From Malaya genurostris (Eukaryota; Arthropoda; Insecta; Diptera; Culicidae), in contig NC_080571.1 in NCBI RefSeq assembly GCF_030247185.1, forward strand, positions 84,205,025 to 84,269,024: a stretch of DNA of 64,000 nucleotides. The letters run 5' to 3'. The notes below the pieces were generated by a model. It saw nothing but the letters and a program-made list of their open reading frames with translations, was not told where the DNA came from and did no database searches. Below, piece by piece: positions 43,560-54,899 of the stretch (positions are counted from its first letter, which is position 1; every line of letters begins with the position of its first letter). The position numbers were made by a program, and so were the translations under genes.

Positions 43560-45799
43560 TTAGGTGATCATTCAAACGTTAAATTTGATATTATCACATA
43601 TCGTAATCCCAAATCTACAAACTGGGACCTCTATGAAGAGGGCTTGGCGACTAGATTTTACGGGTACCAACCAACAATTGAAACCCCAATTGATTTGGAA
43701 AATGTTGTCGACGAGACAAATTCACTCATAGTTGCAGCATATGAAGAGGCTTGTCCACTTCGGATTGTGCGAGCTACTAGAGGAACTCCTTGGTGGAATG
43801 CTGAACTTGCTAGACTAAGGAAACTATGCAGAAGAGCTTGGAACCACCGACGCAGAGATGGGTCGGGGGCATTCGTATCGGCTCGAAGGGCTTACAAAAA
43901 TGCTCTTCGATCGTCTGAGCGAAGTGGTTGGAAAAGCCTCTGCACAAATGTCTCTAGTCTCAACGAGGCTAGCAGATTAATTAAGTTACTTTCGAAGTCT
44001 AAGGACTTTAATGTCAGTTTCTTAAGAACTTCAGATGGTGAACACTTATCTGATGAAGGTGATGTACTTCACTATCTTTTTAACACTCACTTTCCAGGAT
44101 GTATGGATCCATCACCGACAGCTCTTCCCGAGACTTTTTCAGGTAGTTACGATTATTGGGCACTCGCTCGAAGCGTTGTGACGATTGAATCGGTCAAATG
44201 GGCAGTTGAGAGTATTGCTCCGTACAAGTCTCCTGGAAAGGATGGAGTTTTCCCAGTGTTACTGCAGAAAGGGTATGAACATTTCAAACATGTTTTGAAG
44301 AAAATACTTACTTTTAGTCTTGCGACAGGATATATTCCAAGAGCCTGGCAGGAAATAATTGTCAAATTTATTCCCAAAGGCGGTCGCGACACTCATGAGG
44401 AAGCGAAGAGTTTCAGGCCTATCAGTCTAAGCTCATTTCTTCTTAAAACAGTGGAACGCATAGTAGATCACTATATCAGGAATGTTAGTCTGGGCGTGCA
44501 TCCGCTACATGGAATGCAACATGCTTACCAGCGTGGAAAGTCCACTACAACCCTGTTACCCCACTTTTATGGAACCTAGTCGCTGATGGTTTGTTAAGGA
44601 AACTTAATAACCTTGGATTTCCGACTTATGGTTTTGCCGACGATTATCATATATTGATGACCGGTATAAGCATTAACACTCTCTTTGATCTAATGCAACA
44701 AGCCCTGCGATCTGTTGAACAATGGTGTTTTCAGGTTGGATTATCTGTAAATCCGGGCAAAACATCAATGGTGCTTTTCACTCATCGTAGGATAATCACA
44801 GGAGCTCGTCCGTTACAGTTCTTCGGTTCAAAGAGGTTACTGTGGTCGATCAAGTTAAATACGTCGAGGTTATTCTTGACTCAAAATTGAATTGGTCTGC
44901 TCACATTGATTTCAGGATTAAAAGAGCTTGCATGGCTTTCGGCCAATGCAGACGAGCTTTTGGAAAATCATGGGGACTCAAACCCAGATATATTCATTGG
45001 ATCTACACAACTATCGTTAGACCAATTTTAGCATATGGATGTCTTGTATGGTGGCAGAAAGGAGAAGTCGCGACAGTTCAGTCAAAGCTAAATCATCTCC
45101 AAAGGATGGTCCTAATGGCGATGACAGGAGCATTCACGACAACTCCTACTGCTGCTTTAGAGGCGCTACTGTGCATTAAACCACTACATGTGTTCCTAAA
45201 ACAAGAAGCATTATCTTGTGCATACCGTCTTAAGGTTACAGGGCTTTGGAACAGTAACCCATTAGATTATGCTACCAGCCACACTCGCTTATGGTCTCAA
45301 ATGGTTACGTGGGATGAGTATTTACCCGCTCCTAGTGACCTAGCCGAATGATTTCGTTGGTCCTGAACCAGCTTTACCACTTTCAACTAGTTGGATAAAG
45401 CACAAGATTCGTTCTTGGGCTGCATCTAAACATGTCAGCTACTGGCGCAGCTTGCAAACTTGCGCTCAGACAAAAACATTTCTACCAGATTTAAATCTGA
45501 AAATGTCAAAGTGTCTACTGCATTTCTCCAAGCATCATTGCAGTATTCTGGTCAGAGCTCTGACTGGACATTGCAAACTCAATTATCACATGGCTACTAT
45601 TCAACGTGCTGAGTATTATTCGTGTGATTTATGTGAATGCGATTATGGTACTTCATATCATCTGATATGTAACTGTCCCGCATTGACGCAGCTACGTATC
45701 CGGGTTTTTGGTTCTCCATACATGGTTGAGTCTGTGTATGCGGAGCTAAAATTGAAGGATATTCTCTCGTTTCTTACCCAATGTGGTAAGGAGCTATAG
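43560..45799 (+). pseudogene. LINE ORF2 pseudogene (endonuclease end, RT, C-terminal Cys motif)
   Basis: The frame 43644-44579 has the endonuclease/RT linker (RGTPWWNAELARLRKLCRRA), then RT blocks SPGKDGVFPVLLQKGYEHF, IPKGGRDTHEEAKSFRPISL and HPLHGMQHAYQRGKST. At about 44550 a deletion removes roughly 70 residues and joins to LLWNLVADGLLRKLNNLGF in another frame, followed by the catalytic YGFADDYHIL. The frame changes near 44840 to VKYVEVILDSKLNWSAHIDF and RRAFGKSWGLKPRYIHWIYT. A stop and jump near 45351 then lead directly to the C-terminal part (SKCLLHFSKHHCSILVRAL and CDLCECDYGTSYHLICNCPA). An RNase H domain expected in this interval in LOA/R1-like elements is not visible. The protein would copy element RNA at a nicked target, but this copy is dead. 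Confidence 0.8.
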
Positions 45800-46235
45800 A
45801 CAGAAGGGTTCATCGTTCTTCCTGAAGTGAATGAATCCCTTCTGTATTCACCTTAAATAGGGCTTAGCAGATTGTTTGGCATCCTTTAGGGGGTACCGAA
45901 TTTACTTCTGCTCGTACATACTGCGAATCGTTCTGCATTCTTCCGGGAGTGCAGAATGATGTCGCTTTTGTAAGATCTCTAAATCCTCTCGGGGGTTGGA
46001 GGTTTTATTAACAGCAGACTGTTCGGGACCTCGTAGAGGTTCAGAATTTACTTCTGCTTCCACTAAATGTGATCCTCAGCAGATTGTTCAGCATCCCTTA
46101 GGGGTGCAGAATTTACTTCTGCTTTTATGTGTTTTTGTGTCGTCAATTTTTCCCATCCTCCTAGTCCAACCCTTACCATTTCCTTTCAATCCTTGCCGGG
46201 GTGAAATAAACGATATAAAAAAAAAGTTTTTTTTT
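43560..46235 (+). mobile_element. LINE, 5'-truncated, with reverse transcriptase (LOA/R1-like)
   Basis: The copy begins inside the end of the endonuclease domain and runs to a 3' UTR that ends with GAAATAAACGATATAAAAAA. The 3' UTR contains four diverged units of about 47 bp spaced 55-90 bp apart (45868, 45924, 46012, 46077) with the core CAGAATTTACTTCTGCTT. The order of coding blocks is endonuclease end, reverse transcriptase with an internal deletion, connecting region, and C-terminal cysteine-containing region. I assign LOA/R1-like from the look of the RT blocks only. Confidence 0.8.
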
Positions 46236-46239
46236 TAAT

Positions 46240-46760
46240 TTTATTGTTTTTCAAACCATGTAATTTTCCAAATGCACATATTCTAAACTTGTGACTGTGT
46301 GAACTACGACGCTTCTTTTATGTGTAAGATGTAAGAACCGTGGATTTTTTTAACTGTGTGTGATTTTTCTGCAATACATCTTTAAAACAGAAAAAAATGT
46401 TGCGTTTGATACTCAATACTTCTAAATTTCTTCCATATCGATGCATAATCCCATCAAATTGATTACAATTGTTTTTTTGCTGTGTAGAGTATTGATGAGT
46501 ATTTAAACAAAAATTGTTGATTAGTACTTTTAGTTATAACAAACAAAATACACAGTAATTCTTGCTGGAAGAGCATTTCTAATTCCGTTTTCCTGAATGT
46601 AGCTGACAAGCCTAATGCTAAAGTAGCACTTTCAAGGAAATACAAATCCTATCGCTTCACTTTAGACGCAATTTTTGAGCGTTAAGCGTAGTTTGACATC
46701 AATGTCCGAAAATACATTAGACGCGGATTAAAACAATCACGTGAAACAACAATTGCAATA
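46240..46760. other. No gene seen
   Basis: AT-rich sequence downstream of the LINE tail. Nothing could be assigned. Confidence 0.4.
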
Positions 46761-46764
46761 CACT

Positions 46765-47180
46765 GAGGTATCTTTTTAAGCGGAGGATACGTACCGCGTA
46801 AAAAAACCGCGTAACTTCTGGAATCCGCGTAACTTCGGAAATCCGCGTAACTTCGGAAATCCGCGTAACTTCGGAAATCCGCGTAAAAAAAACCTTAAAA
46901 CTAAAGAAAACAATTTTTCGATGCCAAATATCTTAGAAATGCATGAAACGTCCAGATCTTGTGTAATCTTCAAAAAATTTTATTTTGTAATTATCGACTG
47001 TGGGACTTTGGGAATTTGAGACCGCATAACTTCGAAAATCCAGGCAGAAAAAAAACCGCAAATATCGAATATCTTAGGAATGCATGAAACGTTCTGATGT
47101 GGCGTAATCTGAACTTTTTTTCTGTATTGTAATTTTTTTGATCTGCGGATTATTTGTGTAGGTTCTGAGTACCAAGTTCC
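46765..47180. repeat. CCGCGTAACTTCGGAAAT tandem tract
   Basis: Four near-perfect 18-bp units lie at about 46805-46880, in the form CCGCGTAACTTCGGAAAT. Diverged flanking text follows, with AGAAATGCATGAAACGTCCA and AGGAATGCATGAAACGTTCT. The same words appear at 13140-13850. Confidence 0.75.
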
Positions 47181-48079
47181 GAGCTTCAAGTTTGCAATTT
47201 TATGTCCTGTATGAGCTCCAAATCGAAAGTTCTACACGAATAAAACCTTATTGCTGGTATTATTCTTGAACAATCATGAAAATCATGAAACATGTCTTCT
47301 CATGAGATCATGCCTAATATTCATTTGTATCTTGGAAATTTTCAAGGGAGATGAGTTATTGCTCATGATATGAATCATTTTTCTTATGAGATCATGAATA
47401 AAAGATGATTCAATGATTTTTTAATTATGATTCCCGTAATGGTTTTTTATCCGTGTAAGATTTAATATTCAAACTGCACGTCTTGAGTTTCGTGTTTCGT
47501 GCTGCTTAATCTGATTTCTGAGTTTGAGCTCTGAGTCCTAACTTGCGACGCTCTCTAATGTCTGATTTAAGTTTTTAGTTATAAGGGTGATAATCTTTAA
47601 CAGCTAAACTAGAGTTTTCTTAGATCTAAGTCGTCTTCTAAGTTTCTTTTCTTCTAATTTTGAAGGTAATTTTTTTTTAATTCGCGGTTTTATAAAATCA
47701 AGGTAATTAATTTCGGATTTATAATTTGCGATACTTGGTCACTCATTTTCTATCTTACTGAACCGTAGAATGGTGAATTTTTGATACCATGATGATTTGA
47801 ATTCCCTATTTGTTGTTTTTTTGGTTACATTTCTTGTTTTCAACACTTATTCCCCAGGCCTTTATTTTTCTGGTTTCGGTTTGAAATTATGCACCCTATT
47901 TCTTTTACAACTATTTTCTATTTACTATCACAAATTTACTGTAAGTCCTAGACTTTGGATGATGGGGGATTGGGGTGAAAATCAATCTACACTTCTTACA
48001 AGGTAAAGAATTTGAACACAGTCACACCATACCGAGATCGATCGTCCGCTTATAAATATACAAAAAATTAAATTTGTAT
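47181..48079. other. No gene seen
   Basis: AT-rich sequence. ATCATGA words recur near 47270-47430 and TGAGTTT/TCCGAG-type words near 47160-47560 look like old slippage products. No coding region is supported. Confidence 0.4.
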
Positions 48080-48103
48080 GCTCTCTGTATCGATCACGTA
48101 GTG

Positions 48104-49048
48104 AGGGGTCCACTAGGAGATTGATAGTACCTATTAGCTCTCTCCGGACAGTAGCAGCCTAGATGCCATTTGGAATCCGGCGGAAAAAAATGAACCTAGA
48201 ATAGATCCACTGGGTTCCTACTTCCATGTCGTGAAAGGCGACAATTGCAGGAGTTTCTTTTTCCTTTCAGTTATCAGATATTTTCAATGTTTCACTTCTG
48301 ATTACTCTATTTTACTAAATTATCTCTTCATTGAACCTATCGATTTTCGTCTAGCTTCGGAGAAAAGTTTCATTTGGAAAGTTTTCTTCTTCCATGTTAT
48401 TGATTGTCTTTCAGGATTATAAATTGAATGAAAAAATCAACTATTACGCATATCCGTTGATATTACATAGCTAATAACAGAGATAACATGTATTGATATA
48501 TTGAATACATAGTAAAAAAAACACTTGATATTAATATTTCAAACAATAAATTAATATTTTTCTCGGTAGCCGGCTGCCCAGATCAACCAATATAACCAAT
48601 TAATAATTTTAATAAATAATTAAAATATTAAAGCGGAAATAATACAGAATCAAGACGCGCGTGAAATCTGTTGACCTTTATTGGGTGATTTATTTTATGA
48701 TTCTATAACAACTGTTTAGAATATGTCAATGCAATGAATCAACTATTTTGTCTAAATCCTATTCACTCGTTTATTTTGTATCACGTAATTTCATTTATAA
48801 AAAATAGGGAAGTTTTTATTCTTTACGCGATAGTATTGCAAATTTTTCTTCAGTTTCCTCGAATAAGAGCTGTAAAGACTTCCCGGGGCTTCAATATAGG
48901 ATATTACCAATACTGAAATTTTTACTAACAAATATCCTTCTCCCGTGACACTTCCCATTCCTTTGACGATCTACGTTCGGGTCTAGCCGGGTCAGTGACG
49001 TTCGGGTCAGTGACGGAGTAGCAACCAGGGGTGGTCGCTCAAGCTCAA
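48104..49048 (+). mobile_element. Non-LTR-type retroelement, copy 2, with 24-bp target duplication
   Basis: Positions 48080-48103 and 49049-49072 are an identical 24-bp direct repeat. The element starts AGGGGTCCACTAGGAGATTG and ends in GGAGTAGCAACCAGGGGTGG, then GCTCAAGCTCAA. It matches the inverted copy at 491-1761 over most of its length, including the TAGCCGGCTGCCCAGATCAA block near 48570, and is shorter internally. There is no known coding domain. The tail hexamer (GCTCAA) differs from that of copy 1 and shares GCTC with the start of its own target duplication. Confidence 0.8.
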
Positions 49049-49168
49049 GCTCTCTGTATCGATCACGTAGTGGATATGACTAGGAATTGGTGGTTTTAAG
49101 CATTTTTATATCTAGAATTGATCACCAATTCGGATTAACTAGATGCAGTTGGGGTGAATACTAATATA

Positions 49169-50146
49169 AGGAGTGAAGCTGAAGGCAATTTGGTGGATTG
49201 ATATTTTTCTCAACGTAATGTATACACTTTTGCGCAAGCCAATTGAAAGTGGTTTTGGCATAGTGAGCCAACGCTAAATCCGGCCAAAACAGTGGAAGTG
49301 TACTATGCTTCTTATATAAAGGCAGCAATCTCTTCTGGAGACACTCAGATCGATAGATTTCTGCATTTATAGTTCCGGTAGTGTAAAAATGGTTGACTTC
49401 ATACCACAGGAACATATTGCTTGCCATTCTAGTACCCTTCGACCGAATTTTTCCACTTGAATCGACCGCTCACATCCTTCCCAACGACGACAGTAAAGTA
49501 TTGTGGACCTGAAAGGGTTTTTGAGTCCTCCTTTACATAAGTCTCATTGTCCATCAAAACGCATGCCTCCGGACACTGCAAAAGACGCGAATACAATTTC
49601 CGTGCTCTTGTTGCTGCTCGCTTCTTTTGTTCTACACTTTGTTTTGAGATTTTCTGCTTCTTGTAGAGCTTCAGGTGATTTCGCCTCTTGATACACTGGA
49701 TCATTCTGACAGTCGTTCCTGCTTTTTTGGTCAAATCACGTATTGACACTGATTTGTTCTTCATGATTAGAGATACCACTTTCTGGTCCAGTTTCGGTTA
49801 GGAAGAACTCGGTTTTCTGCCTCTTCCTGGTAGCTCATCCAAAGCATAGTGTTCCCCAAACCTATTAATGATGGTTTTAACACTGGCATGATGAATTCCA
49901 AACCGCTTCGCCAATTTTCGCATAGTAATACCCTTCTCACTTAGCCATGTGTCCAAAACCTTAATTTTCACTTCCATTTCAATACGCAACATTTTGAAAA
50001 CGCAGATTTCAAACCGCACAAACAAGTAAACTAACGAAAGCTGACAGCCAAACGCACAGCATGCTGTGATTTGAGCATAAAAAACCATCACAAATACGTT
50101 CGTACAACACAAATGTTTGTGGATAGCTTATTTTCGATACACTCCT
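49169..50146 (-). mobile_element. ITmD37E-type transposon, internally deleted copy
   Basis: TA at 49167-49168 and 50147-50148 flank AGGAGTG at the left and ATTTTCGATACACTCCT at the right. The left terminus jumps after a few bases into the middle of the 3' coding part (CTGAAGGCAATTTGGTGG), so about 300 bp including the end of the gene is deleted. The right terminal repeat is complete and shows that the family's inverted repeat is about 27 bp (AGGAGTGTATCGAAAATAAG onwards). Otherwise it is close to the copy at 27306-28603. Confidence 0.85.
49175..49993 (-). pseudogene. ITmD37E transposase pseudogene, 3' end deleted
   Basis: The N-terminal segment starts at ATG near 49993 (MLRIEMEVKIKVLDTWLSEK) and has the two helix-turn-helix regions (GITMRKLAKRFGIHHASVKT and VSIRDLTKKAGTTVRMIQCI). 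A frame break separates it from 49779-49429, which has CVLMDNETYVKEDSKTLSGP, where the first catalytic site reads DN instead of DD. The last segment has LFWPDLALAHYAKTTFNW and then NINPPNCLQL, and ends at the deletion before the glutamate. It cannot be active. Confidence 0.8.
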
Positions 50147-50149
50147 TAT

Positions 50150-50570
50150 TACATTCATCCTGGTCGGTCAGGTGATTCTGAGATAATACGGTGTTTCTGG
50201 AATAATACGGTTCACGTAGACCATTTCATCCAATAACACCTAGTATTTCCATGTGAAACACATGTAATTCTTGTTACAGACAGCAAAGTTGTCGATTATA
50301 GAATGCTTCGTAGTTTCCCTTTCCGCAATACCTAATTTCTTTCTTACTCTGACTTCATAATTCTCATCACGGAACTACGATTAATAAAGTACTCAATATA
50401 TTTTTCAAAGGACCAAGAAACTGCTTATATTTCTCCGCACATTGCAATAATTATGACAGAACGGATACTGCCCACTGATCTGTGGAAGAAATGAAACATA
50501 CTGATCAAATCTCCCATGATTGATGGTATGTATATGTGCCTAGATTGCAATGTGTATTAACTCAATATTT
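50150..50570. other. No gene seen
   Basis: AT-rich sequence between the ITmD37E copy and the palindrome. Nothing was identified. Confidence 0.4.
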
Positions 50571-50572
50571 CT

Positions 50573-50893
50573 CTATCTTTACGTTTCGTCTTAGACTCGT
50601 CAGTGCAGAGCAGTTCAAATTGAACTGCTTACTGCGAACTTGAACAGTTCAATTTGAACCGCTAAGCAGACGTAAAGTTATTGCTATTTGCAACACACTT
50701 GTAATAAGCACCGAAGTGCTAAGTCTTTCCTAGGAAAGAAGGAAAGACTTAGCACTTCGGTGCTTACTACAAGTGTGTTAAGCAATAACTTTACGTCTGC
50801 TTAGCGGTTAAAATTGAACTGTTTAAGTTCGCAGTAAGCAGTTCAATTTAAACTGCTCTGCACTGACGAGTCTAAGACGAAACGTAAAGATAG
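50573..50893. mobile_element. 321-bp palindromic MITE (ACGTTTCGTC family)
   Basis: The sequence from CTATCTTTACGTTTCGTC to its complement GACGAAACGTAAAGATAG folds into one hairpin with arms of about 155 bp around position 50733, with only a few mismatches. Each arm has a smaller inverted repeat (CAGTTCAAATTGAACTG) and the phrase CGCTAAGCAGACGTAAAGTT. Single-arm fragments occur at 9880, 15065, 38262 and 39735. No coding capacity. Confidence 0.85.
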
Positions 50894-51230
50894 TGAAATT
50901 GGTTATGTGCCGTAGCACAAAATAAGGTAGATCCCTAAATCAATATTTCTGTTACTCCTGACCTTTGGCTCAGTAAGAGGAATGAAATCTTGTACTCTTT
51001 ATGTTATCACCTCTGGGTGCCACAAACAACCGTGGACAACATCGTTCAAAGTCTGCACACCTAGTAGTTTGATTTCATGTTAAATGTAGTTCTCTCTACT
51101 TTCTCTACTTGACATTCGTTACTTCCACACAGTTCCTTACCAAAGCTCCACTCACTCAAATACAAAAAAAACATCGACAAAGATAAAAACAATCAGAGCA
51201 GATTAGAAAAGTTAGTAGACCAAACATCTC
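50894..51230. other. No gene seen
   Basis: No element or frame is recognisable. Confidence 0.4.
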
Positions 51231-51234
51231 GATA

Positions 51235-51350
51235 GGGTAACAGAGGTATTTTCGCCACTTGATACATTTTGGCCCACCTAACAAACTTTATGGATTTAAC
51301 TGATGTTAAGTAACCCATGTTGCATCAATTTGAAGCTAGGCACCATAGCC
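51235..51350. mobile_element. Truncated MITE copy (GGGTAACAGAGG family)
   Basis: GGGTAACAGAGGTATTTTCG after TA matches one end of the 42103-42339 MITE. TTGGCCCACCTAACAAACTT and GTTGCATCAATTTGAAGCTA match its right half in inverted orientation. The other end is missing. Confidence 0.7.
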
Positions 51351-51780
51351 TAGTTCGTCCGGTATGGAAAGTGTGGAGCCTTTAAACCCCTACCCTTGGC
51401 CACATAAAAGGATAAAAAAAAAACAAAATACACAGTAATTTATGATGGATTATATGAAATTCGGTGTTAAACGTCTTTCATAAAATTTCAATTAAAAAAC
51501 AATAAGTCTACGAAACGAATTTTAGACGAAACTTCCACTCTTCCTTCATAGACAAATGTATGGTTTTATTAAAAATCTCTTTCGTGGTTCAGTTGCATAT
51601 ATTATCGATGAATTATGAACAGCATAACAATCTACAACTAATTAATGAAAAAGGTACACCAAAAAAAGCCGTTTTCTGGCAGCACTGCGCTCCGGTGCAC
51701 AAAACCCAGATAGTACTGCTACCCCGGTGTCTAGTGTGACAACAACCGAGAGGTAAAATTTCCTGTCAACCCCAACGCAA
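51351..51780. other. No gene seen
   Basis: Mixed sequence, moderately AT-rich. No supported feature. Confidence 0.4.
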
Positions 51781-53880
51781 CCGATGGGAGTGGATGTCGT
51801 TTTAGCTTGGCGTTTTTTTTTTTGGAGTCTTGTTTTTTGTGTGTCAAAAAATATTTAATTCCCTCCCAAAACAAAAAAAATGCATCCAAGCTACAAAAAC
51901 AGAGAACCAACGTTTTCGTTTGCCTGACAAGAAACGTTGGCTCCGGGAAAAAGTTTCCCGTTCTGTTGTTCTGTTCTGTTCTCTCGGTTCGGGTGCGTCT
52001 TTGCGAGGCTTTGGTGAAACTGAAAATTATAATGCTTCCTAGAGAGAGGTTTCGTGTGTGTGAATGTTTTCTTGTCCGAAATTAACATAGGATTAGAGGT
52101 ATTTTTGAACCTTTCGCTGCTGTCGGGGTGTCCTGGGTATCGCTCGGAATCCTGCATGCGGCAAATTGAACGCTCCTCCAACAGCACATGGGTAATTCCA
52201 CTTTCATTAGAATGCCAATCTGAAAAGTTCAAATCCATTTGCTGTGACTCATGCGAGCTTGCTTGCGGCTCTTGCCCTTTTGCCGCTCTGCTCGATTCCA
52301 AACGCTACTAGAACTCCGCTACCTACTGACTATCGTTTCGTGATGGTTGCAACCTGCTTTTCTGTCAGATACGAGAAATAAACCCCTTTCGTGTTCCGTT
52401 CCCCTGTTCCCAACCACCACCAACGCCACCACACCGCGGAGTCATGATTCGCAAGTTCTAGGCTATAAAAGCACAGAAGAGCAAGAATAACAAAAGCCGG
52501 TAAGCATGTTGCCTGAATACGATTAAATTGTTTTGAAAATTTCAAGGTATTTATCTTTGCCTTCGCTTTACTGGGGTTTCTTTCCAATTCCCTCCGTCAC
52601 ATCCTTTCCTTCTCCCGCGGGGTTGACCACATGGCGAAGAATGGTAAGAATTGGCTAACGTCATCGGATTTCCCGCGCTTTTTTTTAACTCTTGTCTTGC
52701 CTCTCTGGAGGAGGGGGAGTTCGGTGCATTTTGCACTCTCAGTTTCAAGGCTCTACAGCAGTGCCTGTGGAACCCGAAAGTCCGATCCACCGATATCGAA
52801 TTTCAGCAACGAGAAAAACACGTTTTGGCTTTTACGTAAGCAATCTGTTTCCGCGTAACAAATTAGTCCAATCGGAATTGAAACGACCAATTTCTCGTTT
52901 TAATTCGAACATTGTTCCAGCGAAAAACAACATCCACCGGATCGCAGACAGACACCGGGTTTTTTTTTATTTTCAGCGCTTCCTGCTGTTTCCGTTTGCG
53001 TGTAATGACATAACAACGCAGGTGTGACAACTTTTTCCCATGAGTCCGCTTGTGTTTGCTGTTATTGTACTACCTCGCAACCCCCCACTTCCCCGACCCA
53101 ATTTATCGTAGTAGTGCTACGATAATTGGAAAGTGTACTATCCGAAAGAATCGAGCGGAGAAGCTGTCGTCAGAATGACTCGTTTCAACGTTTTTAGCAG
53201 GATGATGACCAGGGGCACCAGGAGGCGCCTGTGTGGTTGTCGTGTTTCTCTTGGATAGAAAAACTAAAGATAAAAAAAAGTGAATAACAGGTGGTTTCCC
53301 AAACCATTCGTTTGCTCGGTTGGCTCGATAAATTGCCAAATTTTCGGCACTCGATGCCATTCCGTATTCCTGTGTCTCCTGTTCTCCTGCCCTTGCGTTG
53401 CCTTGCCTTGCCTTGCCAACAACAGTCCCTCTCGGTCCTGTCTCGTACGGTCCACCGTACGGCTCTACAGGTACGTGATATAATGACTGTTTAGTTTATT
53501 GCCGGGTGTACATTGACCTAGTACAGATTCCGGCTACAGCGATGGATGGATAGAGATATCCGAACTGTTTCTGTATCATGATTCCAGAGAAGGAGGAGGG
53601 GACGAAGTTGGTAGGAAGAAAGGAAGTTCATTCATCTCGTTGTCAGAGCGCGGCACGTTACAGCGGATTAGCACTTGGTCGCACGGGGGGTGGTACTGCG
53701 ATAGAGGGATGGATCCTATGAGCGATAATGATGTGGGAATTACGTGTGGAATTTGACACGGTAACTAAATGTCGGCTGGAACTGTTCCGATAACGATGAT
53801 GGTACCGGAGTAGAAAAAAGGTCAACGTAGGTCCGCCACCGTGAATACTTCTAGCGCGCTCTATTCGTTAATTCTACAAA
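51781..53880. other. GC-richer low-copy island; possible 5' exon with donor near 53471
   Basis: The composition is more balanced than its flanks. CCTTG repeats lie near 53391-53416. A good donor-like sequence CTACAG|GTACGT has its boundary at 53470/53471 on the plus strand. Overlapping frames have no domains. A non-coding 5' exon ending at 53470 is possible but only inferred from the donor match. Confidence 0.3.
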
Positions 53881-54165
53881 TTGTTTATGTTATCTGCAAT
53901 CTTTCTAAGCCTGAAGAAATATAAATTTCTTCTCATTCGAGCTTTGAGTTAGGTCGGTTATGCTTTCAAACCTTGCTGAGTCAAAAAGTCGGTTCCAAAT
54001 TTTTCCTTGCAAAGTTTCCGTTCAGTTTTCTAAAACTAGTCCGGAGATTAATGCATAGATAGTTAAAGTAAAGAAATATACAAATTATTCTTATACCAGA
54101 ACTGTAAGACTTATTCGCGGCAAAATCTGGACAGGAATTAAATCAAATTTCCTCTGAGTTCAATC
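53881..54165. other. No gene seen
   Basis: Short AT-rich stretch without identifiable elements. Confidence 0.4.
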
Positions 54166-54430
54166 CAAGATAGAAAGGCTATGAAATTACTGTAAAAAAC
54201 AGACTTTTGAACCAAGGCCAAGTGTCATATACCATTCGACTCTGTTCGTCGAGTACACAAAATGTCTGAGTGTGTATGTAACAAAAATGTGCACTCGATT
54301 TTCTCGGAGATAGCTGGACCGATTTTCACAAATTAGATTCAAATGCAAGGTCTCTTGGTCCCATAATTGATTGAAATTGATCTTCAATGTCAACTTCTCT
54401 CTCTAAACAATCTAGATATCCATGTAGCGT
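54166..54430. repeat. Culicine interspersed repeat fragment
   Basis: ACTTTTGAACCAAGGCCAAG, TCATATACCATTCGACTCTG and TTCGTCGAGTACACAAAATG match the repeat copies around 59250-59300 and 60240-60300, followed by TTTTCTCGGAGATAGCTGGA. Confidence 0.55.
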
Positions 54431-54800
54431 CGGTAACGGTTCTCAACAGGCCAATAATAACGCTACAGTCCACTTATCGTCCTGGTGGTATAAGTCCACC
54501 AAACAGGTAAGCCGAGTGGACTCCGGCAGTATTATTTCAACCAAGAATTGATCCACTGGTTTCCTGTTCCATGTCTTAAAAAGCCACTGAAACAGAAGCT
54601 CGTAAGTCAAGGTGTATTTCCGTGCTGATGACTGAATGACTGCAGGAGCCTAAAAAAGGCAGTCGTAAATAAAAACATTTGTGGGCTTTGTCCTTGCGGA
54701 GTTCAAAGCTCCCTATTCTCCTTTGCCGTATAACCGATCTTCACCGATCGATGACTTCATATTCTTCATATTATATTAACTCCAGTGGAGCTAAAGCCAT
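54431..54800 (+). repeat. Diverged leader-like fragment related to the 491/48104 retroelement
   Basis: GATCCACTGGTTTCCTGTTC followed by CATGTCTTAAAAAGCCACTG parallels GATCCACTGGGTTCCTACTT and CATGTCGTGAAAGGCGACAA of the retroelement copy at 48104. The flanking text differs, so this is either an old relative or the leader of another LINE. Confidence 0.35.
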
Positions 54801-54899
54801 CAATGGTAAATTCATTTCTCTTTATTTGCTTTCATACAATACTTAGTTGTTTATAGTGTTAGTTCATAAAGCTGTCAAGCGAAGTGTGATATCCTACAT

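Noticed and set aside
54500..54520. CAGGTAAGC motif similar to the ratchet site at 38043
   Set aside because: There is no pyrimidine tract or branch-point-like sequence upstream, so it fails as a recursive splice site.
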